Below, piece by piece: positions 20,105 to 31,141 of a DNA stretch of 64,000 nt (the first letter of the stretch is position 1; each line of letters begins with the position of its first letter). Under the pieces are notes generated by a model. That model ran no database searches, was not told the DNA's origin, and was given only the letters and a program-made list of their open reading frames with translations. The position numbers and the translations under genes were made by a program. The stretch comes from Bubalus kerabau (Eukaryota > Chordata > Mammalia > Artiodactyla > Bovidae), in assembly GCF_029407905.1 (NCBI RefSeq), contig NC_073628.1, positions 90,082,501 through 90,146,500 on the forward strand, written 5' to 3'.

Positions 20105-21633
20105 ATCACTCACCTAGAGCCAGACATCCTGGAATGTGAAGTCAAGTGGGCCTTAGGAAGCATCACTATGAACAAAGCTAGTGGAGGTGATGGAATTCCA
20201 GTGGAGTTATTTCAAATCCTGGAAGATGATGCTGTGAAAGTGCTGCACTCAATATGCCAGCAAATTTGGAAAAGTCAGCAGTGGCCACAGGACTGGAAAA
20301 GGTCAGTTTTCATTCCAATCCCAAAGAAAGGCAATGCCAAAGAATGCTCAAACTACCCCACAATTGCACTTATCTCACACGCTAGTAAAGTAATGCTTAA
20401 AATTCTCCAAGCCAGGACGTGAACTGTGAACTTCCAGATGTTCAAGCTGCTTTTAGAAAAGGCAGAGGAACCAGAGATCAAGTTGCCAACATCCGCTGGA
20501 TCATCGAAAAAGCTAGAGAGTTCCAGAAAAAACATCTATTTCTGCTTTATTGACTATGCCAAAGCCTTTGACTGTGTGGATCACAATAAACTGTGGAAAA
20601 TTCTGAAAGAGACGGAATACCAGACCACCTGATCTGCCTCTTGAGAAATCTGTATGCAGGTCAGGAAGCAACAGTTAGAACTGGACATGGAACAACAGAC
20701 TGGTTCCAAATAGGAAAAGGAGTACGTCAAGGCTGTATATTGTCACCCTACTTATTTAACTTCTATGCAGAGTACATCATGAAAAACGCTGGGCTGGAAG
20801 AAGCACAAGCTGGAATCAAGATTTGTGGGAGAAATAGCAGTGACCTCAGATATGCAGATGACACCACCCTTATGGCAGAAAGTGAAGAAGAACTAAAAGT
20901 GTGTTGATGAAAGTGAAAGAGGAGAGTGAAAAAGTTGGCTTAAAGCTCAACATTCAGAAAACGAAGATCATGGCATCTGGTCCCATCACTTCATGGGAAA
21001 TAGATGAGGAAACAGTGGAAACAGTGTCAGACTTTATTTTTCTGGGCTCGCAAATCACTGCAGATGGTGACTGCAGCCATGAAATTAAAAGACGCTTACT
21101 CCTTGAAAGGAAGGTTATGACTAACCTAGACAGCATATCAAAAAGCAGAGACATTACTTTGCCAACAAAGGTCTGTCTAGTCAATGCTATCGTTTTTCCA
21201 GTGGTCATGTATGGGTGTGAGAGTTCGACTGTGAAGAAAGCTGAGCGCCGAAGAATTGATGCTTTTGAACTGTGGTTTTGGAGAAGACTCTTGAGAGTCC
21301 CTTGGACTGCAAGGAGATCCAACTAGTCCATCCTAAAGGAGATGAGTCCTGGGTGTTCATTGGAAGGACTCATGTTGAAGCTGAAACTCCAATACTTTGG
21401 CCACCTGATATGAAGAGCTGACTCATTGGAAAAGACCCTGATGCTGGGAAAGATTGAGGGCAGGAGGAGAAGGGGATGACAGAGGATGAGATGGTTGGAT
21501 GGCATCACCAACTCAATGGACATGAGTTTGGGTGGACTCTGGGAGTTGGTGATGGACAGGGAGGCTTGGCGTGCTGTGATTCATGGGGTCGCAAAGAGTT
21601 GGACATGACTGAGTGACTGAACTGAACTTGAAA
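20105..21633 (+). mobile_element. BovB LINE segment 2 of the stack
   Basis: Starts in the linker before the RT (gatcactcacctagagccag) and reaches the true 3' end (gactgagtgactgaactgaa) near 21632. At about 1.5 kb it covers the whole RT and C-terminal region, with several frameshifts. It is directly preceded and followed by other BovB pieces in the same orientation. Confidence 0.94.
20168..21326 (+). pseudogene. BovB reverse transcriptase and C-terminal domain, frameshifted
   Basis: Four sense frames cover the protein. 20168-20422 has NKASGGDGIPVELFQILEDD and SVFIPIPKKGN. 20426-20632 has motif A, FIDYAKAFDCVDHNKLW. 20593-20907 has motif B, GKGVRQGCILSPYLFNFYAE, and motif C, LRYADDTTLMAE. 20901-21326 has the C-terminal region, KIMASGPITSWEIDEE. 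All RT catalytic motifs can be read but lie in different frames, so no functional enzyme can be made. Confidence 0.88.
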
Positions 21634-21978
21634 ATCCCTTGGACTGCAAAGAGATCTAACCAGTCCATCCTGATGGAAATCAGTCCTGAATATTCTTTGG
21701 AGTATTCCAAAGACGCTGAAGGTGAAGCTCCAATACTTTGGCCACCTGATGCAATGAACTGACTTCTTGGAAAAGACCCTGATAGTGGGAAAGACTGAAG
21801 GCAGGAGGAGAAGGGGATGACAGAGGATCAGATAGTTGGATGGTATCACGGACTCGATGGACATGAGTTTGAGTAAAGTCTTGGAGTTGGTGATGGACGG
21901 GGAGAGGCCTGGCGTTCTGCGGTTTATGGGGTTGCAAGACGTTGGATACGACTGAGTGACTGAACTGACTGACTATCT
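21634..21978 (+). mobile_element. BovB LINE segment 3 of the stack, 3' end
   Basis: After the 3' end of segment 2 the BovB 3' region starts again (aaaatcccttggactgcaaa, atcagtcctgaatattcttt) and ends a second time with 'gactgagtgactgaactgac'. About 345 bases, 5'-truncated, same orientation. Confidence 0.92.
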
Positions 21979-22639
21979 TTATCTTACATTTCATAGAATG
22001 TTTGTTAGAAAAAAGTAGGGCCACTGACACTATGACTGTGTAGAAAGAATACTTGCTGCTCTACTGTCAGTAGGATTTCCAGAACTAACACCATCAATAG
22101 TAGTCATGTTGGTATTTATTATTTAATGCCATAAAGACCGTCAAGTTTTCTGAGGTTGGAACTTAAGGAACATCTGAGGGGTTGCCTAGCATCAAGGTTT
22201 AGTTAACCTGTAAAGGAGAATTCATGCAGCTGACAATTCAATTCAGGGTGGTAGATAATAAGCTCTTTTTTACTTTCATTTTTATAAGTAGGTTATTCAA
22301 CCATCAGACTATTTTTCATTAACTTTATTGACATGAAATATAAACAAGTGACAGATAAGCCGCTATGTATATTTTCTAAAACAAACTTCTGATATCAGTT
22401 ATAGGGTGGACATAGAATGACTAACATCTTACAATACCTGAATCTATTAAGGAATGGTAGTAGATATGTGTGGACTATGTGGAAAAATAAAGTAATCCTG
22501 GAATGTCTTATGAATACTTATTTTGAAAGATCCAGTCATTCACTTATAGTTCTGAAGTTGTATGCCTACTCTGTCCTCACTGCTGTGAAAGGCCATAAAA
22601 ATGAGTAAGATATGTTAGAGGTGTCAAGAGAGATATAAG
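21979..22639. other. No feature identified
   Basis: AT-rich sequence with one short frame (63 aa at 22417). No repeat family is recognised. Confidence 0.5.
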
Positions 22640-23060
22640 TCAAAAGATTGAGAGTGTAGAGGACAGAGATGTTACCCTCATATGTGCAGACTCATGGAGG
22701 AGAGGTTTGGATGAGTTGGGTTTGAATAGACAGAATGGAAGGAATGTTAATCCAATTGAAAAAAAAGAGGAGAGCACAGATGTAGGGTTGAAGGCAAGTT
22801 CTCTGAATGCTACGAGAATACCACAAAACCTGCTGGAGATGAAGTATAGATTTTTACAAAAGGTATGTGGTTTACCAGTGAAGGAGGCAGGTTGGAGCCA
22901 GCTTGTGAAGAGCTTGAATTCTAGACTCAAGGTTTGGACTTTGTTCTACAAATAATAAACAGGAATTAAATCAAGGACACATTTTTGAGCTGTATTTTAA
23001 GAAGCCTAATCTGGGTACTATGTCTGGGATATACTAGAAAGATTATTTAGGATTATGGTT
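22640..23060 (+). mobile_element. Ancient LINE-like repeat (L1ME/HAL1 type)
   Basis: Blocks such as 'tgaaggaggcaggttggagc', 'ttgtgaagagcttgaattct' and 'aagcctaatctgggtactat' resemble a common ancient mammalian LINE 3' region also seen at 55225-56330. The subfamily is uncertain. The frames at 22640-22955 are by-products. Confidence 0.5.
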
Positions 23061-23257
23061 ATAAATTCTAGGTATATTTTATTCCTTAAGTTTTGGAGTA
23101 AATATCTGATACGTGTGGTAATTCTATGTGGTAATTTCAGCAACCACTGAACAACTGAAGCACTGAACCACAGCCTCCTGTCTTCACGTTGTTATGTATA
23201 AATGACAGTATTCTTTGGTTTGAAGTAGTAATTTTAGGAAAAATGTTTGAAATAGTC

Positions 23258-23387
23258 TGATGTTGAAAACTAGATAGCATATTAAAAAGCAGAGACATTA
23301 TTTTGCCAATAAAGGTCCATTTAGTCAAAGCTATGGTTTTTCTAGTAGTCATGTATGAATATGAGAGTTGGACGGTAAAGAAGGCTG
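23258..23387 (+). mobile_element. BovB LINE, left part
   Basis: Sense BovB from 'gatgttgaaaactagatagc' through 'cagagacattattttgccaa' to 'gacggtaaagaaggct', where a Bov-A SINE interrupts it. The element resumes at 23507. Confidence 0.92.
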
Positions 23388-23506
23388 CTGCTGCTGCTGC
23401 TAAGTCGCTTCAGTCGTGTCCAACTCTGTGCGACCCCATAGATGGCAGCCCACCAGGCTCCCCCATCCCTGGGATTCTCCAGGCAAGAACACTGGAGTGG
23501 GTTGCC
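23388..23506 (-). mobile_element. Bov-A SINE monomer with perfect target duplication
   Basis: Antisense Bov-A beginning with a GCT triplet tail (ctgctgctgctaagtcgctt) and ending 'actggagtgggttgcc'. It is bounded by identical 11-bp copies of AAAGAAGGCTG at 23377-23387 and 23507-23517. The perfect duplication and good match to consensus suggest a recent insertion. Confidence 0.95.
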
Positions 23507-23905
23507 AAAGAAGGCTGAATGGTGAATAATTGATACTTTTGAACTGTGATGTTGGAGAAGACTCTTGAAAGTCCCTCGGACTGCAAGGAGATCAAACCAG
23601 TGAATCCTAAAAGAAATCAGTCCTGAATATTCTTTGGAAGGACTGATGTTGAAGCTAAAGCTCCAATACTTTGGCCACCTGATGGGAAGAACTGACTCAC
23701 TGGAAAAGACCTTGATGCTGGGAAAGATTGAAGGCAGGAGGAGAAGGGGACAACAGAGGATGAGATGGTTGGATGGCATCACCGACTCGATGGACATCAG
23801 TTTGAGCAGGCTCCAGGGGATGGTGATGGACCAGGAAGCCTGGTGTGCTGCTGTCCATGGGGTCGCAATGAGTCAAACATGACTGAGTGACTGAACTGAC
23901 TGATG
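23507..23905 (+). mobile_element. BovB LINE, right part
   Basis: Continuation of the BovB after the SINE, running to the true 3' end (catgactgagtgactgaact). The 82-aa frame at 23634-23882 is the BovB ORF2 C-terminal tail (LQYFGHLMGRTDSLEKTLM). Confidence 0.93.
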
Positions 23906-24329
23906 TCGAATTAGTTAGAAATCTGGCTTTTGATTCTGAATCAAGTGGAAAGTTTTTCACTATCCTCTTGGAAATTGAGTCTGTGTCCATTCAACTTCAT
24001 ATTTTTGGAATGTCATGGAAGAACGTTGGCTGAGGTAAAAGAGATATAGGGTTCATATCCATCTGGGGACTCTGAATTCCTTGGAAGCAGAAAGCATTGG
24101 AGACAAAAAGACTATTCATGCTTACTAAGTTATTAATATAGAAACAACTTTGTTTCTTTGGTAGGTAGAAAGGACAGTAATGCTCAAAGATGAGATAGCC
24201 GAAAGTGACTCTGATCTTCTGCGATAATTTGATCTGAAAGAATTTCTCCCTGTGGTGGTACAGTTTAAGGAGAAATTTATTATCTCCTCCCCATCACCCT
24301 GCCCGAGTTTGGATCTAGGAATCATACTC
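23906..24329. other. No feature identified
   Basis: Unassigned sequence, with chance minus-strand frames only. Confidence 0.5.
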
Positions 24330-24422
24330 ATGCTTGTGCTAAGTCATTTCAGTCGTGTTCAACTCTTTGCGACCCTATGGACTGTAGCCCACCAGGCTCC
24401 TCTGTCCATGGGATTCTCTAGG
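24330..24422 (-). mobile_element. Bov-tA/Bov-A SINE, partial
   Basis: About 90 bases of the tail half (gtgctaagtcatttcagtcg, actgtagcccaccaggctcc), ending at 'gggattctctagg'. The head is absent. Confidence 0.85.
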
Positions 24423-24779
24423 TTTGGAAAATAATAAAATTGATGCCAGATTTAAATATTTATAAAACCTTCATGAAATTCCCTTTTTCAGATCTAGACT
24501 TCCTATAGTGAGTGACAGCACGTCTTCCAATCTTTCTCTGTGGGCCAGTGCTTGTAACAGTGAGCTTTTGCTGTTTCCTCTGTCCATTATGTAACATTGA
24601 GTGTTTACCCTGATGATGTTAGTCAGGTAATTGTCCAGTCTAATTTCTATTTTGCTTTGTATTGTAGACATAGCTGCATTTGAATTTTATGTGTTATTGG
24701 AACAAGGAAGTCTTGTTCCCACACCCCAGCCATCCGCACCCCGCCCCCCCTTTTTGCTACTGCTGCGGAAAGTGCCTGC
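24423..24779. other. No feature identified, with a C-rich patch
   Basis: Contains a short C-rich patch around 24719-24750 (accccgcccccccttt). Part of a 91-aa frame (24631-24906) lies here and runs into the L2 remnant. I do not regard it as a gene. Confidence 0.5.
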
Positions 24780-24930
24780 CTCAGTACAACACTCAGCAAC
24801 CTCTGCTGTAACTGTTGATGCACCTCCTGTCTCTGCTAGTCTGTTTGTTGAGAGAAGAAGCAGTGTCTCTCCTTTCTATGTTCCAGTGCCTGACACAGTG
24901 CCATGAATTGATGTTTACTCAATAAATGCT
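24780..24930 (+). mobile_element. L2 LINE 3' end, diverged
   Basis: 'gttccagtgcctgacacagt' followed by 'gtttactcaataaatgct' matches the L2 end (cagtgcctggcacatagtaggtgctcaataaat). A Bov-tA lands right at this end. Confidence 0.6.
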
Positions 24931-25133
24931 GTTGCTGCTGTTTAATCACTAAGTCTTTGTGACCTCAAGGACTGTAGCCCACCAGGCTCCTCTGTCCATG
25001 GGGTTTCCCAGGCAAGAATACTGGTGTGGGTTGCCCTTTCATTCTCTGTGGGATCTTCCTAACTCAGAGATTGGACTCGAGTCTCTTGCTTGGCAGGCAG
25101 ATTCTTTACCACTGATCCCCCTGGGAAGCCTCA
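24931..25133 (-). mobile_element. Bov-tA SINE at an L2 end
   Basis: Antisense Bov-tA with the body 'ggtgtgggttgccctttcat' and the head complement 'ggcaggcagattctttacca'. It is flanked by approximate copies of AATAAATGCT (24921-24930) and AATAAATACT (about 25137-25146), a likely target duplication. Confidence 0.9.
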
Positions 25134-25309
25134 GTTAATAAATACTACTAATTAAATTAATGGATTGAGTTTACATGAATAATTGTAACCTTTCTTAAGA
25201 CATCAAATCACCTAGTTGGCTTAACTGTTCTAGTCAAAGGGCCAATCGTTTAAATGAAAGAAAGGACAAAGGCCTACTGTTTATTTAACTTATGGGAATG
25301 TCAACGTTG

Positions 25310-25560
25310 TTCATTCATTCATTTTTTTATTCATTAGGTGCTGTGCTAAATCACTTGGGAATAACACTTTCTGCAGTTATTTCAGAGTGATAAATCTTTA
25401 CTGTTGATGAATACATGGAGGGTTCTGTTCAAAGGATAAGCATTTATATTGCACTTGAGAGCCCAAAAAGTCTTCTTGGAGAAGGTGATGCTGAGTTTTG
25501 AAGGAAAATTGGAATTAGTTACTTTAAGAACATAGGGTAGGATACTTAAGATTTAGGAAC
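25310..25560 (+). mobile_element. Ancient LINE-like repeat fragment
   Basis: 'tcattcatttttttattcat', 'taggtgctgtgctaaatcac' and 'ttggagaaggtgatgctgag' follow the order of the ancient L1ME/HAL1-type element seen elsewhere here. Weak by eye. Confidence 0.4.
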
Positions 25561-25735
25561 AGGAAGTTCCTTAGTGGTCCAGTGGCTAAGACTCCACACT
25601 CCCAATGCAGGTGACCTGGATTCAATCCCTGGTCAAGGAATTAGATCTCACATGCTACTAAGAGTTTGCTTGTTGCAACTAAAGACCAGGCATGCTGCAA
25701 CTAAGACCTACCAGAGCCAATAAATAAATAAATAA
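25561..25735 (+). mobile_element. CHR-type SINE
   Basis: Head 'gttccttagtggtccagtgg' with 'ctaagactccacactcccaa', B-box-like 'ggattcaatccctggtcaag', and tail 'caataaataaataaataaaa'. Short CHR form. Confidence 0.9.
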
Positions 25736-27759
25736 AAGTGTATATTAAAAAAGATATCAGGAATAGCATCTTCAGCGGTGCAGAGTTGGAGTCGGCATAA
25801 TGCTTCAGTGAACTACAAGTACTTCAGCATGGCTGGGGAAAAGCCTGGGAGAGTAATTAGCTTCTTTTGGACATTTACCTTAGATAAGAAATTATAAAAT
25901 ATTTTCTTAAAGATATTTAATTAGTAAAATGAGATGGTAATGTTCTCCTTCTTTTTATTTATCCTAATTAAAAATAAAACTTACTTTCTTCAGCCCAATA
26001 GTAATACATGATTGTTATGGAAACTTGGACTACATAGAAAATAAAATGAAACTCCTCCTTTAATCTCTCCATTCAGAGAGCCTACGGCCATTAATATTTT
26101 GGTGTATTTTCTTACTGATTTTTAAGATATCAACATTTAACAGATATCATTAACAATAATAATTGATGTGTTTTTGTAGTTTTTTCTTTTGTATGTTTCA
26201 TATCTAATTCCATTAGATGTGTACAACATGAGAAAAAGTCAGTCAATAAATCATTTCATCAATAAATCATTTAATGATCAATAAATCATTAAACCATTCT
26301 TTTATTTTAGAAAAGGAGAAGAAAGTTAGCATTCATAGACAAAATGTTAGGTTTTTTCATATGAAATATTCAGTCAACCAGGTTAGCATTGCGAGAAGAA
26401 TTCAGACTGTAATCCCTAGAAAATAAGAAGTACTCATGGGATGTTGTGTTTCTGTGGATTTCCTGCTTCAGTTCTGGTTGTTCATGTGGTCATTTTAACA
26501 ATCTGATGAATTACATGAAAAATCACAGATAATCCTAATGTAGTTTATGGATCAGTGCTCTTCATTTGATCATTTCTTCCTACCTTCTGTTTTTTTTTTT
26601 TTGAGTCACATACCATGCATGTTTAAAGGGTTAAGCCAATGAAGTCTTTTTTAAAGGATACAGAGAATTGAATAACCAATTGCTTTATAATAAAAAAACA
26701 GTACAAATGTTGACTATTTTTACTTGTAAAACAGCACTCCTATGTTGAAAGCCCTCAGAGTAGGAGCACTTAAATGCTGGCAATTGCATGCATGTATTAA
26801 TACGTAAGAATAGTTTAAAATGCTATCATATATAAGAACCAACTTTTAAAAGTGGCAAGCTCTTAGAGATAACCCACTTGCTATATTTCAGCCAAGTATT
26901 ATTTTACAGTTAATGTGAAATACTGTAGATGTGTATAATTTTATTGCTCTTTTATTGTTAGAGCTGAGACATTTCCAATAGTGTTTGATGTTTGGATTAC
27001 CATATTGACTCAATAATTTTAACTTACTGTCCATATATATGTCTTTATTTTGCCTTTTCTATTATAATGCTTACTCTTTGGCTATCAACTCCTGAGTGGC
27101 AGGAGATATATCTATAATACATAAGCAAATGTATTAAACAAGGAATAAGTATCATGCTCATTCTTCATTGAGAAGGTGAAATGGGTCAGGAGCATCAAGA
27201 TGGCAGGAGATAGCTTTCATGTGGAATATGCAAGAAAGGAGTTAGTTTATGTAAGGAAGCCAAGGCCCTGAAGGGGAATCTCAGAATAACTGGTATGGCA
27301 TATGAATCACTGTTTACTGCACAATGTTATCTTCTGCTTTGGCAAAGGAGATGACGATATTATTATCCTTTAAACTATATTCAGAACCTAAGAATACATC
27401 CAACAACAGCAACTGAGGAGTGGCTGAGAAACAGATGTATGAAATCTTGATAATCCAAAGAGATACGTCTGTAGTGTAAATAATTTATATGTTTATTCCA
27501 TGATGTTTTACAAAGGTTGCATACTTTGATATGTGGGAACCACACTGGTCTCTGCTTTCAAAACCTGTCATCAGAATCCTGGATGACTAGGCATGTGGTT
27601 TAGTATGGTGGGTTCCTACGAGATCTTAAAAAGCCTCAGAAGGGTTGATGGCAGCTTCTTCTAGGCATATTGAGAGACCCACAAAAAGATGAATGCAGAA
27701 AGCAAGAGGCAAATCTTTTCCCTATATTTGGCTCCAGGTCCTCTTGGTTACTGGAAACC
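25736..27759. other. Unassigned AT-rich stretch
   Basis: No gene. Around 25960-26215 the text recalls an old LINE (ccattaatattttggtgtat) but is too weak to name. At 26243-26290 there are three copies of TCAATAAATCATT. A T-run lies near 26590-26602. Confidence 0.5.
26243..26290 (+). repeat. Three direct copies of TCAATAAATCATT
   Basis: Copies at 26243-26255, 26259-26271 and 26278-26290 are identical, with starts 16 and 19 bases apart. This is a small degenerate tandem array. Confidence 0.9.
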
Positions 27760-28588
27760 AAGCTGTGATTATAAAGCTGACTTGTAATGTTTCACAAGAG
27801 TCAGTTGTTAAACAGCTCATACAACTCAATAACAAGAAACAAAACAACTCAATCAAAAAATGGACAGGAGATCTAAAGAGACATTTCTCCAAAGAAATAA
27901 CACAGATGGCCATTAGGCACATGAAAAGATGCTGCACATCGCTAATTATTAGAGAAGTGCAAACCAAAACTATAATGAAGTATCACCTCACACAGGTCAG
28001 AATGGCCATTATCAAAAAGTCTGTAACTGACATGCTAGAGAAGATGTGGAGAAAAGGGAGCCCACCTGCACTGTTGGTGGGAATGTAAATTGGTGCAGCC
28101 ACTATAGAGAACAGTGTGAAGGCTCTTCAAGAAAACAAAAATCGAGTTACCATATGATCCAGCAATCCCACTTCTAGGCATATATCCAGATAAAACTCTA
28201 GTTTGAAAAGATACATGCACCCCTATGTTCATAGCCACACTGCTTACAATAGCCAAGACATGGAAGCTAAATGTCCATTGCCAGAGGAGTGGATACAGAA
28301 GGTGTGGTATATATACACAATGGAATAATAGTGAGCTATAAGAAGAAAAATCAAATAATGCCATTTGCAGCAACATGAATGAACCTAGAGATTATCATGC
28401 TAAGTGAAGTCAGACAGAGAAAAACAAATACCATAGGATACCACATATATGTGGAATCTAATATGACACAAATGAACTTATCTATGAAATAAAAACAGAC
28501 TCACAGACATAGAGAATAGACTGATGATTGCCAGGGTGGAGAAGGGTTTGGGAAGGGATGGATTGGGAGTTTGGAATCAGTAGATGCA
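27760..28588 (+). mobile_element. Older L1, ORF2 end and 3' UTR, left part
   Basis: Sense L1 with the ORF2 C-terminal code (aacaactcaatcaaaaaatg, ggagcccacctgcactgttg) and 3' UTR (tggaatctaatatgacacaa, actgatgattgccagggtgg). It is more diverged than the cattle-type L1. A Bov-tA interrupts it at 28589. Confidence 0.9.
27791..28088 (+). pseudogene. L1 ORF2 C-terminal remnant
   Basis: Part of a 131-aa frame (27693-28088). The L1-like portion reads QLNNKKQNNSIKKWTGDLKR, then QMAIRHMKRCCTSLIIREVQ, ending GSPPALLVGM. These are the cysteine-rich C-terminal blocks of ORF2p, after the reverse transcriptase. The usual W-W-E-C stretch is lost at the stop. The first about 30 codons precede the recognisable L1. 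Confidence 0.8.
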
Positions 28589-28803
28589 AAGGAGCCCTGG
28601 TGGCTCAGAGGGTAAAGAGTCTGCCTGCAATGGGGGAGACCTGGGTTTGATCCCTGGGTTGGAAATATCCCCTGGAAAAGGAAATGGCAACCCACTCCAG
28701 TATTCTTGCCTGGAGTATCTCATGGACAGAGGAGCTTGGCAGGGTACAGTCCAGAGGGTAGCAAAGAGTCGGACACAAGTGAGCGACTTCACTTTCACTT
28801 TCT
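28589..28803 (+). mobile_element. Bov-tA SINE inside L1
   Basis: Complete-looking sense Bov-tA: head 'agccctggtggctcagaggg', B-box region 'tgggtttgatccctgggttg', body 'ggcaacccactccagtattc', tail 'gcgacttcactttcactttc'. The L1 3' UTR continues after it. Confidence 0.94.
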
Positions 28804-28992
28804 TATTATACATTGAATGACTAAATAACAGGGTTCTATTGTATAGCAGAGGTAATGGTATTCAATATCCTGTGATAAACATAATGGAAAAGAATATAAA
28901 AATAATAGATGCATATAACAGAATCACTTTGCTATACAGCAGAGATTGGCACAATATTGTAAATCAACTATACTTTAATAAAATGAAAAAAG
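28804..28992 (+). mobile_element. Older L1 3' UTR, right part
   Basis: L1 3' UTR resumes (gggttctattgtatagcaga, gctatacagcagagattggc) and ends 'tactttaataaaatgaaaaa', a typical L1 end with AATAAA and a short A tail. Confidence 0.88.
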
Positions 28993-29111
28993 AGCCAATT
29001 GTTAAAGTCTCAGAAAGTTTTTGTGTTGGTTTTTAAACATAGCCATAAATAATATAAATTTACAATTCTGTAAATTATATTAAATGAGATAATAAATACT
29101 AAAAGCTCATC

Positions 29112-29213
29112 AGGTCTCTAGCAGATCTTTCCGACCCAGGGATTGAATCTGCATCTCTTATATCTCCTGCATTGTCAGGTGGGTTCTTTACCACTAGCAC
29201 CACCTGGGAAGAT
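29112..29213 (-). mobile_element. Bov-tA SINE, tRNA head only
   Basis: Only the head half is present: 'gacccagggattgaatctgc', 'gcattgtcaggtgggttctt' and 'accactagcaccacctggga'. The Bov-A body is missing. It is derived from a tRNA but is not a tRNA gene. Confidence 0.8.
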
Positions 29214-29779
29214 ACATTATTCATCAGAAGCTTGAAATCAACCACAATGGGGTTGTTACACCACAGAAATTAGCTAATAGTATGAATGAGTGCTTACTTA
29301 ACTGTTTTTTATTAAATTCTAGATCTGAGAAAGTGATGGTGAAAACATTGACAATGAAGATGCAAACTTATAATACATTGTGTTTGTAGCTGTTACATGT
29401 GAACAGCAAAGAAAAAAAAGTGTTTTAATATTTAAAAACTGTTATCTGAATAAAAAAAAGTTGCTCACATCATTGATAAGCAAGCTAAGCTTTGATAATC
29501 ATCTTCCTTGTTTTACTTGTTAAAATAAAAATATCAACCAGCATCCCTGCCACATATAAAATTATAACAAAAATTTTATTTGGAAAGGAGCTATAGCTTG
29601 AGATTCAACTCCATTTGTCAAATCATGGTTGAATTCCAACCATAGTTGGCTGTGGATAGGGCAGTTGGGTAGAAATCAATGAAAGCATCCTGTGACAATC
29701 AATTGACTATATAGAATTTACAATAGAAGTATATTTATTTTATTCTTGGTTAATTGTGTGGCACTCATTCTGTCAGTAA
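29214..29779. other. No feature identified
   Basis: AT-rich sequence without frames or named repeats. Confidence 0.5.
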
Positions 29780-30004
29780 CTGTGTGTGTGTGTGTGTATG
29801 TGTGTGCACACGCTCATGTGCTCAGTTGCTCAGTTGTGTCTAACTCTTTGGCAGACCATAGCCTGCCATGCTCCTCTGTACATGAAATTTTCCAGGCAAG
29901 AATGCTGGAGTGGGTTGCCATTTCCTGCTCCAGGGGATCTTCCCAACCCAGGGATCAAACCCGTGTCTCCTGCCTTGGTGGGCGGATTCTTTACCACGTG
30001 GGTA
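29780..30004 (-). mobile_element. Bov-tA SINE with TG-repeat tail
   Basis: The tail complement begins with (tg)n (tgtgtgtgtgtgtgtatgtg). Then come 'ctcagttgctcagttgtgtc', the body 'ggagtgggttgccatttcct' and the head complement 'gggcggattctttaccacg'. The frames across it (206 aa and 73 aa) are SINE-derived. Confidence 0.93.
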
Positions 30005-30989
30005 TAATTTATAATAAACTTATGTTTATACTTACAGACATTTTTGGAGAGCCAGGTTCTGCCATTTATTCACATAGTGCTGTCAAAATAGAAGCTGATA
30101 GCAATACCACCTACCCCTTGACCTTCGAAGTTGGGCTTGTTTATTGGACTCTGATTATGAATCTGTGGAAAAACCCTTTCTCCTCCTTTGTCTTGATTAG
30201 AAATTTATTTCATAGACTCAAAGCTTCCTGTTTGTTTAAAATGTTAACATTCCCAAGAGAAGTGGCATGTTATTCTTTATTAGTCATTAGCATTATAGGA
30301 TGCTTGAATTTATTGTATTGCTTCATTGATAAGAGAGTCAGGGATATTGTGGCAGTGAAAAACTGAGAATGGAGAGTCAGAAATCACAGAGGAATTTTAC
30401 CCACTTCATTATTTTGTTCAAGGGCAGCAAGGAATTTAGAATTAGAATTATTTATGAATATTGGCCACAGGAGTATTTAGCATCCTTTGTGGGATAGCGA
30501 TCTTAAATTGCTTCTTTTATTGGGGTGTTTTCTGGTCAGCGGTTCTATGTGACATTCCACAGCTCAGGGGCTGGAAAGTTAGTAAGGTAGGAATTTTGGT
30601 GTTGTTCAAAACATAAGTCAGCTGAAATTATCAGGAAGAACTCGTATTAGAGAATGCATTCAAATCTTTGGTACTACAAGGAAGTGACTAGCTGATTACT
30701 GATATATTTTTTAAGCCATTAAATTCCTGAAATCTATTTACTCCTAATCTGAAATTTTTTGACAGTAAAGCATAGCAATTTTCAGACATCAGAGAGTTAA
30801 CAGGATAACTATGCTGGAGGAAATACAGGACTCAAGAGGAACACTTTAAGTTCATTATTAAAAAAACATGAAGTCAAAACTTTAAAATTCCTTTGGTAAA
30901 CAAAGTGGAGTGGTTGATTTTGAGACTGATCACTATTCAGTTTCAAATAATTCTGTATGAGGCTTCTCTTTTCCTTAGGTTGAACTCTG
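30005..30989. other. No feature identified
   Basis: The second half of a 206-aa frame (to 30366) runs through this unique sequence for about 110 codons. It has several hydrophobic stretches but no recognisable domain, and it starts in a SINE. I treat it as chance. Confidence 0.5.
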
Positions 30990-31127
30990 AGCACTATTAA
31001 GTAGATCTTAAATGCTGGCACTCCCATACTCCCTAGCCCCACCCTCATTTCTGTCATCACTGACATCTCAAAAAGTGGTACTACCATTCATTCCATTGTT
31101 TAAGTAAAAAATCTGGAAGCTGTTCTT
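30990..31127 (+). mobile_element. L2 LINE, part 1
   Basis: 'atttctgtcatcactgacat' and 'aaatctggaagctgttcttg' fit the L2 3' region. It is weak alone, but it is collinear with the following L2 parts. Confidence 0.5.
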
Positions 31128-31141
31128 GATTCTGTCCTTTT

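Noticed and set aside
24631..24906. 91-aa frame with a proline-rich stretch
   Set aside because: It spans a C-rich patch and an L2 remnant. No domain, and the composition explains the frame.
28577..28820. Protein-like frames with SGGSEGKESACNGGD-type text at many places
   Set aside because: This is the standard translation of Bov-tA. It recurs at 5957, 35995, 41883, 55388 and 60589 and reflects the SINE, not genes.
29112..29213. tRNA gene
   Set aside because: It is the tRNA-derived head of Bov-tA, with altered arms and no proper acceptor stem or terminator. The same applies to all other Bov-tA and CHR heads.
29746..30366. 206-aa open frame
   Set aside because: The first half is an antisense Bov-tA SINE with its TG tail. 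The rest is unique sequence without a known motif.
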